Shown here piece after piece: positions 8,874 to 18,794 of a DNA stretch of 46,760 bases. This DNA is from Longimicrobiales bacterium (GTDB lineage: Bacteria > Gemmatimonadota > Gemmatimonadetes > Longimicrobiales > Gaopeijiaceae). The notes under the pieces were generated by a model, which saw nothing but the letters and a program-made list of their open reading frames with translations, made no database searches and was not told where the DNA came from. Made by a program: the position numbers and the translations under genes. The stretch spans positions 1 to 46,760 of the forward strand of contig JANQDZ010000037.1 of assembly GCA_028278645.1 (NCBI GenBank). Direction: 5' to 3'. Position 1 is the stretch's first letter. The number at the start of each line of letters is the position of its first letter.

Positions 8874-9827
8874 ATGGAACAGCCCCTTTCCTTGGGCTCC
8901 GGATTTTTTAAAGGTCACGGCCACGGAAACGACTACCTGGTCTTCGAAGAGGGTGAGTCCTGGGTAGTGACGCGGGAAGCTGTGCAGAGAATGTGCCACC
9001 GGACCCGGGGCGTAGGTGGGGACGGGATTGTGGCCCTTCTGAAGCCTGGCCACCCCGAGGGCGTGACCGCGGCCGGTATGCCGGCCCCGGGCGACGGAAC
9101 TTTCCGCGCCAGAATGTTCAATCCCGACGGGTCCGAGTTCGAGAGGAGCGGAAACGGACTCCGGATTCTGGGAGCCTATCTCTACTCCACGGGGCGGGTA
9201 AAGAAAGGGATCGGCTTTCCTGTCGAGGTGGGAGGTGAGACCGTGGGGATGGAGATCCTGGACGAGGGGCCCGACGGGATCCTGAACGTCTCCGTGGACA
9301 TGGGAGCCGCCAGGGTCGGGGTGAAAGCAGCTGGAGGGACGGACGAGGGATGGGAGATAGGGGACCAAGGGGCCGCCGGATACATGCTGGAAGGCCCGGC
9401 CGGGAATCCTCTGACAGTGACCCCGGTGTCCATAGGGAACCCACACTGTGTGGTCTTCAGATCCGAGCTCGGGGAATCCTCACTCCTGGAACTGGGCCCT
9501 TTTCTGACCGGCCACCCCGTTTTCCCGAATGGAGTGAATGTCCAGCTCGCGCGGGTGAGAGCTCCTGGGGAGGTGGAGATTCTGATTTGGGAGCGAGGGG
9601 TCGGGAGGACCGCGTCTTCAGGGACGAGTGCCTGCGCGGTGGCGGCGGGTGGGGTCCAGGCTGGGCTCCTTGAGCCGGGGAGGATCCAGGTGGGGATGGA
9701 GGGTGGATCGTTCCTGATAACGGTAACCGAGGACCTGTTTGTCCGGTTGGAAGGTCCGGTACAACCCATCTGCCGAGGGGAGCTGGGGGATTCCCTGTTA
9801 GCAGGGCTGAAACCGGCTACGTCCTGA
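8874..9827 (+). CDS. dapF: Diaminopimelate epimerase homologue with both catalytic Cys replaced by Ser
   Basis: DapF converts LL- to meso-diaminopimelate for lysine and peptidoglycan synthesis. This 317-residue homologue has the two-lobed DapF layout: GHGNDYLVF near the N-terminus, FNPDGSEFER-SGNG (about 83-95), SIGNPHCVVF (about 190), and ERGVGRTASSGTSACA (about 241-256). The normal motifs are CGNG and ACGTGACA. Here the two acid-base cysteines are serines, S92 (codon 9147-9149) and S249 (codon 9618-9620). Other conserved positions look intact. It is therefore either a divergent enzyme with weak or different activity, or a paralogue. The start at 8874 has AGGAG seven bases upstream. It overlaps the convergent lptG gene by 11 bases. 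Confidence 0.8.
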   Translation: MEQPLSLGSGFFKGHGHGNDYLVFEEGESWVVTREAVQRMCHRTRGVGGDGIVALLKPGHPEGVTAAGMPAPGDGTFRARMFNPDGSEFERSGNGLRILGAYLYSTGRVKKGIGFPVEVGGETVGMEILDEGPDGILNVSVDMGAARVGVKAAGGTDEGWEIGDQGAAGYMLEGPAGNPLTVTPVSIGNPHCVVFRSELGESSLLELGPFLTGHPVFPNGVNVQLARVRAPGEVEILIWERGVGRTASSGTSACAVAAGGVQAGLLEPGRIQVGMEGGSFLITVTEDLFVRLEGPVQPICRGELGDSLLAGLKPATS

Positions 9828-10890
9828 CTCTGAGCAGGAAGAACATCCCTGCGCCAAAGAAGAGGAGGTTGGGGAGCCAGGCAGCCACCATAAAATCCAA
9901 TGCGCCTGTCTCTCCAAACGCACCCGAGATCCGGAAGAGCAACATATAGAGGATCGTCGAGATGAGGGCCACGCCGATCCCGTAGGCTGTCCCGCCACGC
10001 TTCGTATTGGTGGCGAGTGGAGCGCCAAAAAGGATGATCACCAGCGTGGCGACGGGGATGGCGAGTTTCTCCTGCCGGTCCACTCGGAGTTTGTGGGGTT
10101 CATTCCCGGACCGTTCCATGATGTCGGCCAGCCGGCCCATCTCCTGGAAGGTCATCTCCTCGGGATCCTTCGGGTCCTCGAGGAAGTCCTCCGGCCGTTC
10201 CGTGAATCCCCTGGTTTGGAGGGTCTGGTATTCGAAGGCCAGCTCCGCTCCGTCCTCCATGAATACCCGATAGTACCCCTCGTTAAATGTCCAACCCACA
10301 GTGGGATCGTACCGGACAACCTGTGCCGTCAGATGGTCAACCGGTCGGTTGGAGCCCGGTTCGACGGTTTGGACCACGACCTCGTTCAGGGTGCCTTCGG
10401 CCGCGCTCATGCTCCGGATGTTGAAGTTCCGCCCGCCTTCCCCCTGATAAGAGAAGAATCCCCGAAAATCGTTGCGTCGTTCCTCTTCCTGCCGAATCTG
10501 GCTGGCGATTCGGTTCGCTCGCGGTACTACGGCCGAGAGGCCAAGTGCCACCACGGTCAGGAAAAGGCCCAGCCCCACCAGAGGCAGCATGAGTCGGTGG
10601 AAGGAGATCCCCCCCGCCTTGGCGGCCACAATCTCCCGGTGGAGGGTCATGGTCTGAATGGTGAACACCACCGCCACCAGACCCGCCACGGGGAAAGCCC
10701 ACTGGATGAACTGGGGCATCGTGTAGAGGTAGGCTGTGGCGATGGACAGGCCGCTCAGCTCCAGATCCAGGTACCCTTCCAGGTTTTCGGTGAGGTCTGC
10801 CAGGATGAACAGGATGGGAGCTCCGAGAGCCACGGCCACGAAGATCCTGAGAAAGGACCGGGCCACCAGACGATCGAGAATCCGGATCAT
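9817..10890 (-). CDS. lptG: LPS export permease LptG (YjgP/YjgQ family)
   Basis: LptG is one of two inner-membrane permeases of the LptB2FG complex, which extracts lipopolysaccharide and passes it to the periplasmic bridge. The 357-residue protein shows the family pattern: two or three membrane helices at the N-terminus (from about 15), the cytoplasmic EIVAAKAGG segment that meets the ATPase (about 87-95), a periplasmic beta-jellyroll (about 135-260) and three C-terminal helices beginning near the KLAIPVATLVIILFGAPL segment. It lies 10 bases after lptF in the same direction. The ATPase LptB is not in the window. Confidence 0.88.
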   Translation of the reverse strand: MIRILDRLVARSFLRIFVAVALGAPILFILADLTENLEGYLDLELSGLSIATAYLYTMPQFIQWAFPVAGLVAVVFTIQTMTLHREIVAAKAGGISFHRLMLPLVGLGLFLTVVALGLSAVVPRANRIASQIRQEEERRNDFRGFFSYQGEGGRNFNIRSMSAAEGTLNEVVVQTVEPGSNRPVDHLTAQVVRYDPTVGWTFNEGYYRVFMEDGAELAFEYQTLQTRGFTERPEDFLEDPKDPEEMTFQEMGRLADIMERSGNEPHKLRVDRQEKLAIPVATLVIILFGAPLATNTKRGGTAYGIGVALISTILYMLLFRISGAFGETGALDFMVAAWLPNLLFFGAGMFFLLRVRT

Positions 10891-10900
10891 GGTGGAGACC

Positions 10901-12352
10901 TCATCCCGCCCTGTTGCCCATCAGGCCTCCGAAGGGACGCCGGAGCCCGGACACCAAGGTGAAGATGAGGTCGTCCCAGCCTCCTCCCCGGGCCGTGGCG
11001 ACCTGCGTTGAGATTCGTTTGGTCAGGTATATACCAACCGGAAGGAGAAGGATGTTCGGAAGCCACATGGCAAGGGCGGGGCTGATGTACCCGTCGTCGG
11101 CCAGTGTCTCGCCTCCGATGAGGCAAGCCCAGAAAATGGCAAAAATGGCCACTGAAGCCGTGGTCACCATCCCCACGCCGCCCCTGGGGAACCGGACAGC
11201 CAGGGGAGCGCCAAGGAGTACGAAGACGATGCAAGCGAAGGCGATGGCGTATTTCTTATGGATCTCTACCCGCTTTTCGATGGCATTGAGGCGGTAGAAG
11301 TCAGCCTGTTGGTGGTTTACCCTCGTTGAGATTGAAACGGCCCGTGTGAGCTCATCCGTGGGCAGGGGGTCCCCGGGGTGGTTCATCTCTTCTCCCCGAC
11401 CGGGGGTGTTCGTGGGGGTAATCAGCGAATCCCCTGCCACACGCCAACCGAGGGCCCGTTTGACGGTACGTACCGACTCGCGCTTCATGTCGGCAAGGAA
11501 CTCGATACTCGCAGCTTCCTCCGCTCGGGCCGAGTCCGCCAGCTGCTGGGTGGACATCTCCCGATCTCCTCTGGCCTGGGTTCCGGCTCCCCCCTCTTCG
11601 AAGATGTTCGATATCCCCCGAATGGGGAGAAACTGTTCGACGAACTCCGAGCGGTGGAAGTAGCCCTTCCGGTTTCGAGGGATCTCCAGCACCACGCCGT
11701 TGTTCAGCGTCAGGAACATGTCCGTCTGGTCCGCGCTCAGGACCATTTCCCCCCTGTCAGCATAGGTAGTCCGGCGGGCATTCGGATCGCTGACATCCGA
11801 GATGATCACGTCCTGAAGGGTGGATGTGAGGGGATCGATGTGGACGGCCGAGAGGAAAAACGTCCGTGATCCTCCATCCGGATCCTCGGCGGCGATCTCG
11901 TTGAGGACCTGCTCCCGCAGTTGGAAGGTAGGATCCTTGAGATTAATGTCGACGAGTAGTTTCCTTAGAGCATGATTGGTTTCCGGCAACACTCGATCGT
12001 TAAATAGGAACATACCGCCGGCGAGGATCACGCCGATCCCGACCATAGGGAGAAGGAGCCGGATGGGGTTTACCCCACCGCTGGTCATGGCGGTGATCTC
12101 GTTCTCGGCGGTCAGATCACTGAATGCGAACAGGACGGCGACCAGGACCGACATGGGTAGCGTGAGAGCTACCGTGTGGGGCAGTGCCAGGAGGGCAAAC
12201 TGGCCCAGGACTGTCCATGAGAGCCCCTTACCCGTCAATTGGTCCAGCCTCTGCGCGATGGTGTTCAGGAAGAGGAGGCCCGTAATGAGGGTGAAGGAAA
12301 AAAGAAACGGGCCAATGTGGCTCCGAATCAGGTAACGGATGAGTATGGCCAT
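10901..12352 (-). CDS. lptF: LPS export permease LptF (YjgP/YjgQ family)
   Basis: This is the partner of LptG in LPS extraction from the inner membrane. It has 483 residues from the ATG at 12352, which starts MAILIRYLIRSH, the usual LptF N-terminus. The open frame extends 34 codons further upstream, but that part has no family resemblance. N-terminal helices are followed by the coupling segment ENEITAMTSGG, a periplasmic jellyroll with a hydrophilic stretch at about 249-344, and C-terminal helices around the KYAIAFACIVFVLLGAPL segment. It is longer than typical LptF, mostly because of that stretch. Together with lptG it forms a two-gene operon, divergent from the sprA-like gene by 68 bases. 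Confidence 0.88.
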   Translation of the reverse strand: MAILIRYLIRSHIGPFLFSFTLITGLLFLNTIAQRLDQLTGKGLSWTVLGQFALLALPHTVALTLPMSVLVAVLFAFSDLTAENEITAMTSGGVNPIRLLLPMVGIGVILAGGMFLFNDRVLPETNHALRKLLVDINLKDPTFQLREQVLNEIAAEDPDGGSRTFFLSAVHIDPLTSTLQDVIISDVSDPNARRTTYADRGEMVLSADQTDMFLTLNNGVVLEIPRNRKGYFHRSEFVEQFLPIRGISNIFEEGGAGTQARGDREMSTQQLADSARAEEAASIEFLADMKRESVRTVKRALGWRVAGDSLITPTNTPGRGEEMNHPGDPLPTDELTRAVSISTRVNHQQADFYRLNAIEKRVEIHKKYAIAFACIVFVLLGAPLAVRFPRGGVGMVTTASVAIFAIFWACLIGGETLADDGYISPALAMWLPNILLLPVGIYLTKRISTQVATARGGGWDDLIFTLVSGLRRPFGGLMGNRAG

Positions 12353-12420
12353 CAAAGTCCTGGTTGGACCCGGAAACGTCCGGTCATCAATCCGCGGAAC
12401 GGTGTGAGGGAGTTTATCCC

Positions 12421-15400
12421 GTGCCACACCTCTCCTCAACCCGAAAAGATACACTACTCGGCCGGCTCCGGTCCGGGGTTCGGGGAGAAAAAGCGCCTTC
12501 TTACCTCGTTTTTGCCTTGCTCGTACTTCAGGTTGGGGGGTTCTCTCGGGTTGAAGCCCAGGTAGAACCCGCTCCTACCACCCTCGATCAGGAGGCCCCG
12601 GGGTTCGAGGCTCCAAGGGGTCATCGATTCGTCACGCTGGGGCTTCAATCCGTTCCTCTGCCGTTCGAGTTCGAGATACTGGGCCGACCGGAGCTTCTGC
12701 CGCTTCCGAGGTCTTTGGCCCTGTTATCTGGGCCATTCCTCGGGGACGTAGGGGCCATGACCCCAGACTTCGAACGGCTCGTTCTGTTCCCACCTCCAGG
12801 GGAGAGGGCTGCGGCTCGGCCGACCGGGGATGCAGCGTTGGCGTTTGAGGGCGCTGGGGCGACGGCCCTGGCTGCCGAAGGTGTGGCCGCGGACCCGTCC
12901 GAAACCGTCCCGGACCCGACCTCTCCTCAGGAAGCTCCCTCCCTTTTCCAATCTGAATTCGCGGACCTGGTGGTACGGCTCGGCGGAAGGGGTGAGCTGG
13001 GAGGTGACTGGAACCGATTCCAACCCTGTGAGATCGGCCTCCAGCGAAGCTGTGACCCGGGTTTGTTCCCTCAGCTGGAGCCGGACATCCAGTTCGACCT
13101 CAGGGTCACCGGTACGGTGGCCGAGAGGATTCATGTGGACGTGGATTATAGCGAGTCCCGGGAGTTTGCTGCGGCGAACAACGTGAACCTTTTTTATGAA
13201 GGTGCGGAGGGGGACATCGTTCGCAGGGTCGAGGTCGGTGACGTCACGCTGGCCTTCCCGGAATCCAGGTTCCTCACCCAGGGGATTCCCGCCGGGAATT
13301 TCGGCTTTCGGGCCGTCACCGAGCTGGGACCCCTGGACGTCCAGACGGTTTGGGCTCAGCAGAACGGAGACATCTCCTCCAGAGATTTCCAACTCTCGGG
13401 GGTAGGCGGGCGGCAGGCGTTCATTCAGGAGGACACCCTGATCCTGGATGATGCCGACTTCGTACGGGGCCAGTTCTTTTTCCTGACCGATCCGCGGGAG
13501 CTCGCCCACTACCCACACGTGGACGTGCTCTCCTTGGATCCCGGGGCCGCTCCTCTCTTTGCGGCTCCCGGGGCAGAGCCGATCCAGCTGTATCGGTTCG
13601 AGAATGATCCTGTCACCCGCCAGCAGGTGGAAGGCTACATCCAGGCGAGGGCAGTCGCGGAGAAGGACGGAGAGACCGTGTCCGAATCGGGGTGGTTCCG
13701 GTACCTCCAGCCCGGATTGGACTACCTGCTCCACCCGAGCGGACTCTGGGTGGGGTTGAGAAGGCCGCTCCGGAAGGATGAGATGCTGGCCGTCACCTAC
13801 GTCACGGCGGCCGGGGACACGATCGGGGATTACAACCCCGAGTTGATCCACAACGTCGGGGGAACACCGACGCTTCGGCTCCTGAAAGCCTCAGGCCCGA
13901 AACACCAGCCGGGGACGCCGACGTGGGAACAGGAGATGCACCAGGTCTACCGGATCTCGAGCTCGGACGATGTGGAAACCACCTCGGTAGCCCTCAGCCT
14001 TTCCCTGGGAGAGCTCTCGGCCGGGCGGACGTTCAAACGTCGACCCACGGGCGAGGAGATCACCCTCCTGAAACTCATGGGTTTGGACGAAGAGTCGCCC
14101 ATCGACGAGTTGGATCCCGCCTTCCTGTTGCGACCGGCCCAGGACTTCTTCCAGGAACGGCCTCCGGTGACGGGGACCTTCATCGTATTCCCGACCCTCA
14201 GGCCCTTTGCCGAGCCGCCGCCTGTACCTTCGTTGAGGCTTTCGGCCGAAGAGACAAAGGCCATCCTCGGGGCGGATGCCAACGAGAAGATCTATGAGGC
14301 GCCGGATCCCGTGGAACGGGACAATGCCGGCTTGTACCGGCTGAACATACCGTTCCGCATCCGAAGTGAGGGTCTGATTTCCAGCTTCTCCCTCGGGGCT
14401 CTCGGGATTCGGGATGGGAGTGAGCGGATCCACTTCGGCGAACGTCTTCTCCGGTCCGGCGAGGATTACATCATCGACTATGACATCGGTCAGGTAACTC
14501 TGCTCAATCCGGAAGCTCTTTTTTCGACGAGTCCGGACGCTCGCATAAGGGCAAGCTGGGAGCAAAAAGCACTCTTCCAGATCGCCCCCACATCCATCTT
14601 CGGATTTAACGCCAGGTATGGCTTGGGAGACCGTGGGGCCCTTCACCTGGTGGGCCTTTACCAAAAGGAGCAAACCCTCCAGAACCGTCCTCAGCTCGGG
14701 ATGGAACCGAGCTCGATTTTCCTGGGCGGTGTGAACGGAGACCTGAACTTCGGGGCCCGGTGGTTGGACCGAATCGCCGACGGCCTTCCCGGCATCGGGG
14801 CCGACACCACCTCCAGCCTCCATGTGTCGGGAGAGATGGCCCTGTCCCTCCCGAACCCGAACACAAAGGGGGACGTGTACCTGGACGATTTTGAGGCTAC
14901 CGACGCCGTCCGCCTCTCCCTCCGTTCCCGGGACTGGCGCCTCGGCAGTGCACCAGAGTCCGATGAGGGATTGGGGGGTGAGATGCCGGTCTCACCCACG
15001 GCCCTGAATGCGCTTGGCCTGGTCTGGCAGGATACCTGGATCCTGGAGGGGCCGGGTGGGGACAGTCTGGGAATCTTCGAAGGGTATTTCCCTCGGAGGG
15101 ACATCGACGAACAGATCAATGTCGCCGGCACCGAAACGCGGGAGCCGGCCCTCCGCCTCACCTTCGGAGGAGATTCGGGGATCGTTCCCCAGGGTGGAGA
15201 AGGCTGGCGCTCTGTCACGACCCTCCTTTCCAGCACCGGAAGGGACCTGACTCGGACCGACCACCTCGAGTTCTACGCATCAGGGGACGAATCCATCACG
15301 CTGGTTCTGGACCTGGGTCGGGTAGGGGAAGACGCCTTCTTCCTGGACGCCGATCGACAGACCTCCGGAGTCCATCCCCAGACTGGCGAGTCGTGGGGCC

Positions 15401-18400
15401 TCGGTTTCCTGGACCAGGAAGCCGATCCTCGAGAGGGTGAGATCTGGAACAGTGTGCTGGACGAGGGAGGTGTATGGGTTGAGGACTGCCTTGGCGCCAG
15501 GGGCCGTATCTATCCCTTGGGGGACGCTCGGGCCAACTGCACACGATCCAATGGACGCAACGACACGGAGGATTTGGACGGCGATGGGAATCTTGTCACC
15601 GAGGACAGGGTTTACCGCTACAAGGTCCGATTGGATGGTAACTCCCCTTATCTGGTCCGGACGCAGCAGGAGACGGGCAGCACCTTCCAGCTGTACAGGA
15701 TCCCCCTCCGTGGCCCGGACGCCGTGAACGTCGGAGGACTCGTCACCGAAGCCGACTGGCGTGCAGTGAAGCACCTCCGTCTGACGGTGGTCGGCGGCGA
15801 GGCTCGTAGGGGAGTGTCCCTGACCCGGCTTCGACTCCTGGGCTCACGATGGGTGAAACGGGGTCAGGAAGGTGTCCTGACCGGGATCTCCGGGGATTTC
15901 CAGGGGACCGGTGGGAAGGTGGAAGTCGGTCCGGTCAGTGCCCTTTCGGAGGGAACCGGGTACGCCTCTCCTCCAGGTGTCGAAGAGGAGCTGGACGATC
16001 CATCCCAGGCCTATGCAGGGGGTGGAGTGGAGTTCAACGAAAAGTCCCTGTCCATCCGGGCATCCAGCCTCGGGCCTGGCGAGAGAGCCGAGGTTTACGA
16101 CAGATTCCCGCAGAGACCGAGGAACCTCCTGACCTACAGGCAGCTCAGGGTTTGGGTCCTTGCCAAAGACGGAGATTGGGGACCCGCCGGCGGCGAGTTC
16201 TTTATAAAAGTGGGGACCGACTCCGAAAACTTCTATCTGTACAGGACCCGGCGGGCCGATCCGCCAGCCGCCGGGGGGATCAACTCGTCGGACTGGCTCC
16301 CTGAGGTGACTGTGGATTTTGAGGAGTGGTTGGCTCTTCGGAGGGAGGCCGAAGAGGAGTTGATTCAGAACCCGCCGGGACCGGGCGCCCCTCCCATCGC
16401 CGTTTGGAGTGCGGACTCCGCCTATGCCGTGTTCCTGAAAGACCGGGCCAGAGCCCCGAACCTCGCAGCGGTGAGGGAGGTCTCCATGGGGATCTGGAAT
16501 ACCGGATCGCTCCCTATGGAGGGAACGGTATGGGTGAACGAACTCCGACTTGACCGACCGCTCAAGGATGCTGGATACGCGGGGTTCCTCAACGTCGAGC
16601 TCGACGCACCGCAGCTGTTCCGGACCTCGGTGAGTTATTCCGGCCGGTCTCCCTTTTTCCGGCAACTGTCGGGTGACCCGACCTTCCAGGGCGACGCCTC
16701 CCTCTCCATCCACTCCAGCCTGGAGTTGGGGCGGGTGGCCCCTGAAGGGTGGGGGGTATCCATGCCCGTCACCTTCACTCATACGGACCTATCCCAAGAT
16801 CCCACATTTCTGGCTTTGAGCGACGTGCGGGTGGACAAGGTGAAAAATCTCCGGCCAACCGGAGCGAAGGAAACCCGGATCGAGGTCGGATTGAGGAAGA
16901 CCACGCCTGTGGGGAACAAGATTCTGGATCCCATCCTCGAGGGGTTGGCTCTCCGGGCGGGGTACTCGAAGACCCGGGTCTCCACCACCACGTTGGAGTC
17001 GGAAGGCTCCGGCCTGGATGCCCGGGCAGAGTACTTCAAAGAAATCCAGGCCCGGGACTTTGGATTGATCCCTGGGTTCGCGGAAGGGGCGGTAAGGGCC
17101 CTTCTCCCGAAGGCATGGGAGGAATCGCTCCTGGGAGCGAGGTTCCGGTGGACCCCGGAGAGGGTCCAGATGGGGACTCTGTTCTCCCGGAGGGATCGGG
17201 ACGCTTATCGGTTCGAGCAGATACTGACCCGACCGGAGGACAAAGCCGTTACCCCGACCCTCAGCCCCGTGGAGGCTTTGGAAACAACGGCCCAACTGAA
17301 CTTCCGGCCCTTCGAGATGGCCACATGGGAGACGGCTTTCTTTTCGGTCCGAGACCTCCTCCCCCCCGAAAAAGCAATTCAGGATCCCCGAATCCACCCG
17401 GCGTTGACCGAGGAACGGAACGGCCTGGGCTCACTTGACCTTGGTTGGGAAACCAGGCGGATGATCCGTACGCGCCTCGGCCTCCGGCCCACCTTGGCCT
17501 CCTGGCTTCGCACCGACTTCACCGTGGCGACGGACTATGCCATGGACCGGAACGCCGCATTGGTCGAGGCGGTCCCAATCGGGATCGATACGGTATTCCT
17601 CCTCCAAAGGAACGCCAATGGGAATCGAACCAGCCGAGCCACCGCCTCACTGGACCCGGCGATCCTGGCTCGAGTCCTGGCCGGGGAAGGGGAGGACTCT
17701 CTCGAAGAGCCGGAGGTCGGAGCAAACCCCGATCCGGTCGGAATCCCGGAGGGGGTTCAGGATCCAGGGCTGGACCCGACAGCAGAAGAAGGCCCCGGCC
17801 CTTTGGTCCAAGTCCTGGAGGCCCTGGACCCCATTTTTATCTCCCGCCAAGGTGGGTTGTCTTCTCGGTTTTTCAGGGAATCGGTGGATCCGGGGGCAGG
17901 GTTCCAACTGGGATGGGGGAGCTGGGATGCTCTTCGTTTCCTCCAGGGGGACACCGCGTCGATCTTCACGGGCCAAACCACCTGGACCGGGGGGACGGGG
18001 GTGCGGTTGCCTCTGAACCTTCACATCGCCGGGAATTTTTCTGAATCCAGGACCCAAATCCTCCATGTCAGGAGCGACCGAGAACGTGTTACCAGGGGTT
18101 GGCCCGATCTTCGAGTGACCCTGTCGCGGATCGAGCTTCCCGAAGCGGCCCGACGAGTGGTGGAAGCCCTTTCCCTGTCCTCCGGGATTCGGAAGAACAC
18201 CTTCGAAACGACCTATGGGGGCCGTGGGGTGCAGCGACGGCTAGACCAAGAATGGCAAATCCCGTTTGAAGTAAGTGCCACTTGGGGAGGGTCGGTGAGC
18301 ACACGCTACCGGGCTAGCTTCGGCCGGGGGGAAGGGGAAGACCCCACTGGGGGGACGGAAAGCCGGAGGCATTCACATACTTTCGCCCTCTCCTCATCTT

Positions 18401-18735
18401 TCGCGGCTCCGTCGATCATGAAGGAGAGGGTGGATGGGCCCCTCAGGTTGTCCATGGAGTACCAGTACTCTTCGGAGTTGAACTGCAGGGTCCCCCAGGG
18501 GAGAACCGACTGTGTCGCGTTTTTGGATTTCTTGAACCGAAGGGTGAACCTGAGGTTGGACACGGTCGTGACGCCGCTGGAAGTCGGTCTCCATCTGACC
18601 TACACAAGCCGAAGGTCTTTTATCGGCCAGCGGGACGGATCCACCCAGTTTCAGCTGGGGTTCTTCGGCCAGTTTTTGTTCGACTCGGGCACCTTCCTTC
18701 CGCCCTCCGCTCCAGGCGGGAGCCAGGGGTTCTAG
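12421..18735 (+). CDS. sprA: SprA-like giant outer-membrane protein (T9SS translocon type)
   Basis: SprA/Sov is the outer-membrane pore of the type IX secretion system. This 2104-residue homologue has a signal peptide (hydrophobic core SYLVFALLVL, cleavage near VEAQ). SprA_N-like features are VDVDYSESREF, NLFYEGAEGDIVRRVEVGDV and, further on, GDVYLDDFEAT with SLRSRDWRLGS, which read like the conserved SprA segments. The C-terminal half is a long series of beta strands ending in Phe, as expected of a very large barrel. F. johnsoniae SprA is about 2400 residues. The start is taken as GTG at 12421 with GGGAG eight bases upstream; a TTG at 12364 is in frame. No protein in the window shows an obvious T9SS C-terminal sorting domain, so the cargo is unknown. 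Confidence 0.82.
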   Translation: MPHLSSTRKDTLLGRLRSGVRGEKAPSYLVFALLVLQVGGFSRVEAQVEPAPTTLDQEAPGFEAPRGHRFVTLGLQSVPLPFEFEILGRPELLPLPRSLALLSGPFLGDVGAMTPDFERLVLFPPPGERAAARPTGDAALAFEGAGATALAAEGVAADPSETVPDPTSPQEAPSLFQSEFADLVVRLGGRGELGGDWNRFQPCEIGLQRSCDPGLFPQLEPDIQFDLRVTGTVAERIHVDVDYSESREFAAANNVNLFYEGAEGDIVRRVEVGDVTLAFPESRFLTQGIPAGNFGFRAVTELGPLDVQTVWAQQNGDISSRDFQLSGVGGRQAFIQEDTLILDDADFVRGQFFFLTDPRELAHYPHVDVLSLDPGAAPLFAAPGAEPIQLYRFENDPVTRQQVEGYIQARAVAEKDGETVSESGWFRYLQPGLDYLLHPSGLWVGLRRPLRKDEMLAVTYVTAAGDTIGDYNPELIHNVGGTPTLRLLKASGPKHQPGTPTWEQEMHQVYRISSSDDVETTSVALSLSLGELSAGRTFKRRPTGEEITLLKLMGLDEESPIDELDPAFLLRPAQDFFQERPPVTGTFIVFPTLRPFAEPPPVPSLRLSAEETKAILGADANEKIYEAPDPVERDNAGLYRLNIPFRIRSEGLISSFSLGALGIRDGSERIHFGERLLRSGEDYIIDYDIGQVTLLNPEALFSTSPDARIRASWEQKALFQIAPTSIFGFNARYGLGDRGALHLVGLYQKEQTLQNRPQLGMEPSSIFLGGVNGDLNFGARWLDRIADGLPGIGADTTSSLHVSGEMALSLPNPNTKGDVYLDDFEATDAVRLSLRSRDWRLGSAPESDEGLGGEMPVSPTALNALGLVWQDTWILEGPGGDSLGIFEGYFPRRDIDEQINVAGTETREPALRLTFGGDSGIVPQGGEGWRSVTTLLSSTGRDLTRTDHLEFYASGDESITLVLDLGRVGEDAFFLDADRQTSGVHPQTGESWGLGFLDQEADPREGEIWNSVLDEGGVWVEDCLGARGRIYPLGDARANCTRSNGRNDTEDLDGDGNLVTEDRVYRYKVRLDGNSPYLVRTQQETGSTFQLYRIPLRGPDAVNVGGLVTEADWRAVKHLRLTVVGGEARRGVSLTRLRLLGSRWVKRGQEGVLTGISGDFQGTGGKVEVGPVSALSEGTGYASPPGVEEELDDPSQAYAGGGVEFNEKSLSIRASSLGPGERAEVYDRFPQRPRNLLTYRQLRVWVLAKDGDWGPAGGEFFIKVGTDSENFYLYRTRRADPPAAGGINSSDWLPEVTVDFEEWLALRREAEEELIQNPPGPGAPPIAVWSADSAYAVFLKDRARAPNLAAVREVSMGIWNTGSLPMEGTVWVNELRLDRPLKDAGYAGFLNVELDAPQLFRTSVSYSGRSPFFRQLSGDPTFQGDASLSIHSSLELGRVAPEGWGVSMPVTFTHTDLSQDPTFLALSDVRVDKVKNLRPTGAKETRIEVGLRKTTPVGNKILDPILEGLALRAGYSKTRVSTTTLESEGSGLDARAEYFKEIQARDFGLIPGFAEGAVRALLPKAWEESLLGARFRWTPERVQMGTLFSRRDRDAYRFEQILTRPEDKAVTPTLSPVEALETTAQLNFRPFEMATWETAFFSVRDLLPPEKAIQDPRIHPALTEERNGLGSLDLGWETRRMIRTRLGLRPTLASWLRTDFTVATDYAMDRNAALVEAVPIGIDTVFLLQRNANGNRTSRATASLDPAILARVLAGEGEDSLEEPEVGANPDPVGIPEGVQDPGLDPTAEEGPGPLVQVLEALDPIFISRQGGLSSRFFRESVDPGAGFQLGWGSWDALRFLQGDTASIFTGQTTWTGGTGVRLPLNLHIAGNFSESRTQILHVRSDRERVTRGWPDLRVTLSRIELPEAARRVVEALSLSSGIRKNTFETTYGGRGVQRRLDQEWQIPFEVSATWGGSVSTRYRASFGRGEGEDPTGGTESRRHSHTFALSSSFAAPSIMKERVDGPLRLSMEYQYSSELNCRVPQGRTDCVAFLDFLNRRVNLRLDTVVTPLEVGLHLTYTSRRSFIGQRDGSTQFQLGFFGQFLFDSGTFLPPSAPGGSQGF

Positions 18736-18780
18736 GCCTGTAGGCCCCGGCCGAGCATTCCACCGCCCCGGCCCGAGGCC

Positions 18781-18794
18781 CATGGTCGACCATG
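18781..18794. promoter_or_regulatory. 14-bp perfect palindrome over the comEA start
   Basis: CATGGTCGACCATG is a perfect palindrome whose last three bases are the ATG of the downstream gene. It could be an operator or affect translation of the start region; it could also be chance. Confidence 0.25.

Noticed and set aside
12724-13851. Long minus-strand open frame of about 375 codons inside the sprA-like gene
   Set aside because: It is antisense to a clear SprA-type coding sequence, with no recognisable domain or signal peptide; high GC content makes such long antisense frames common.
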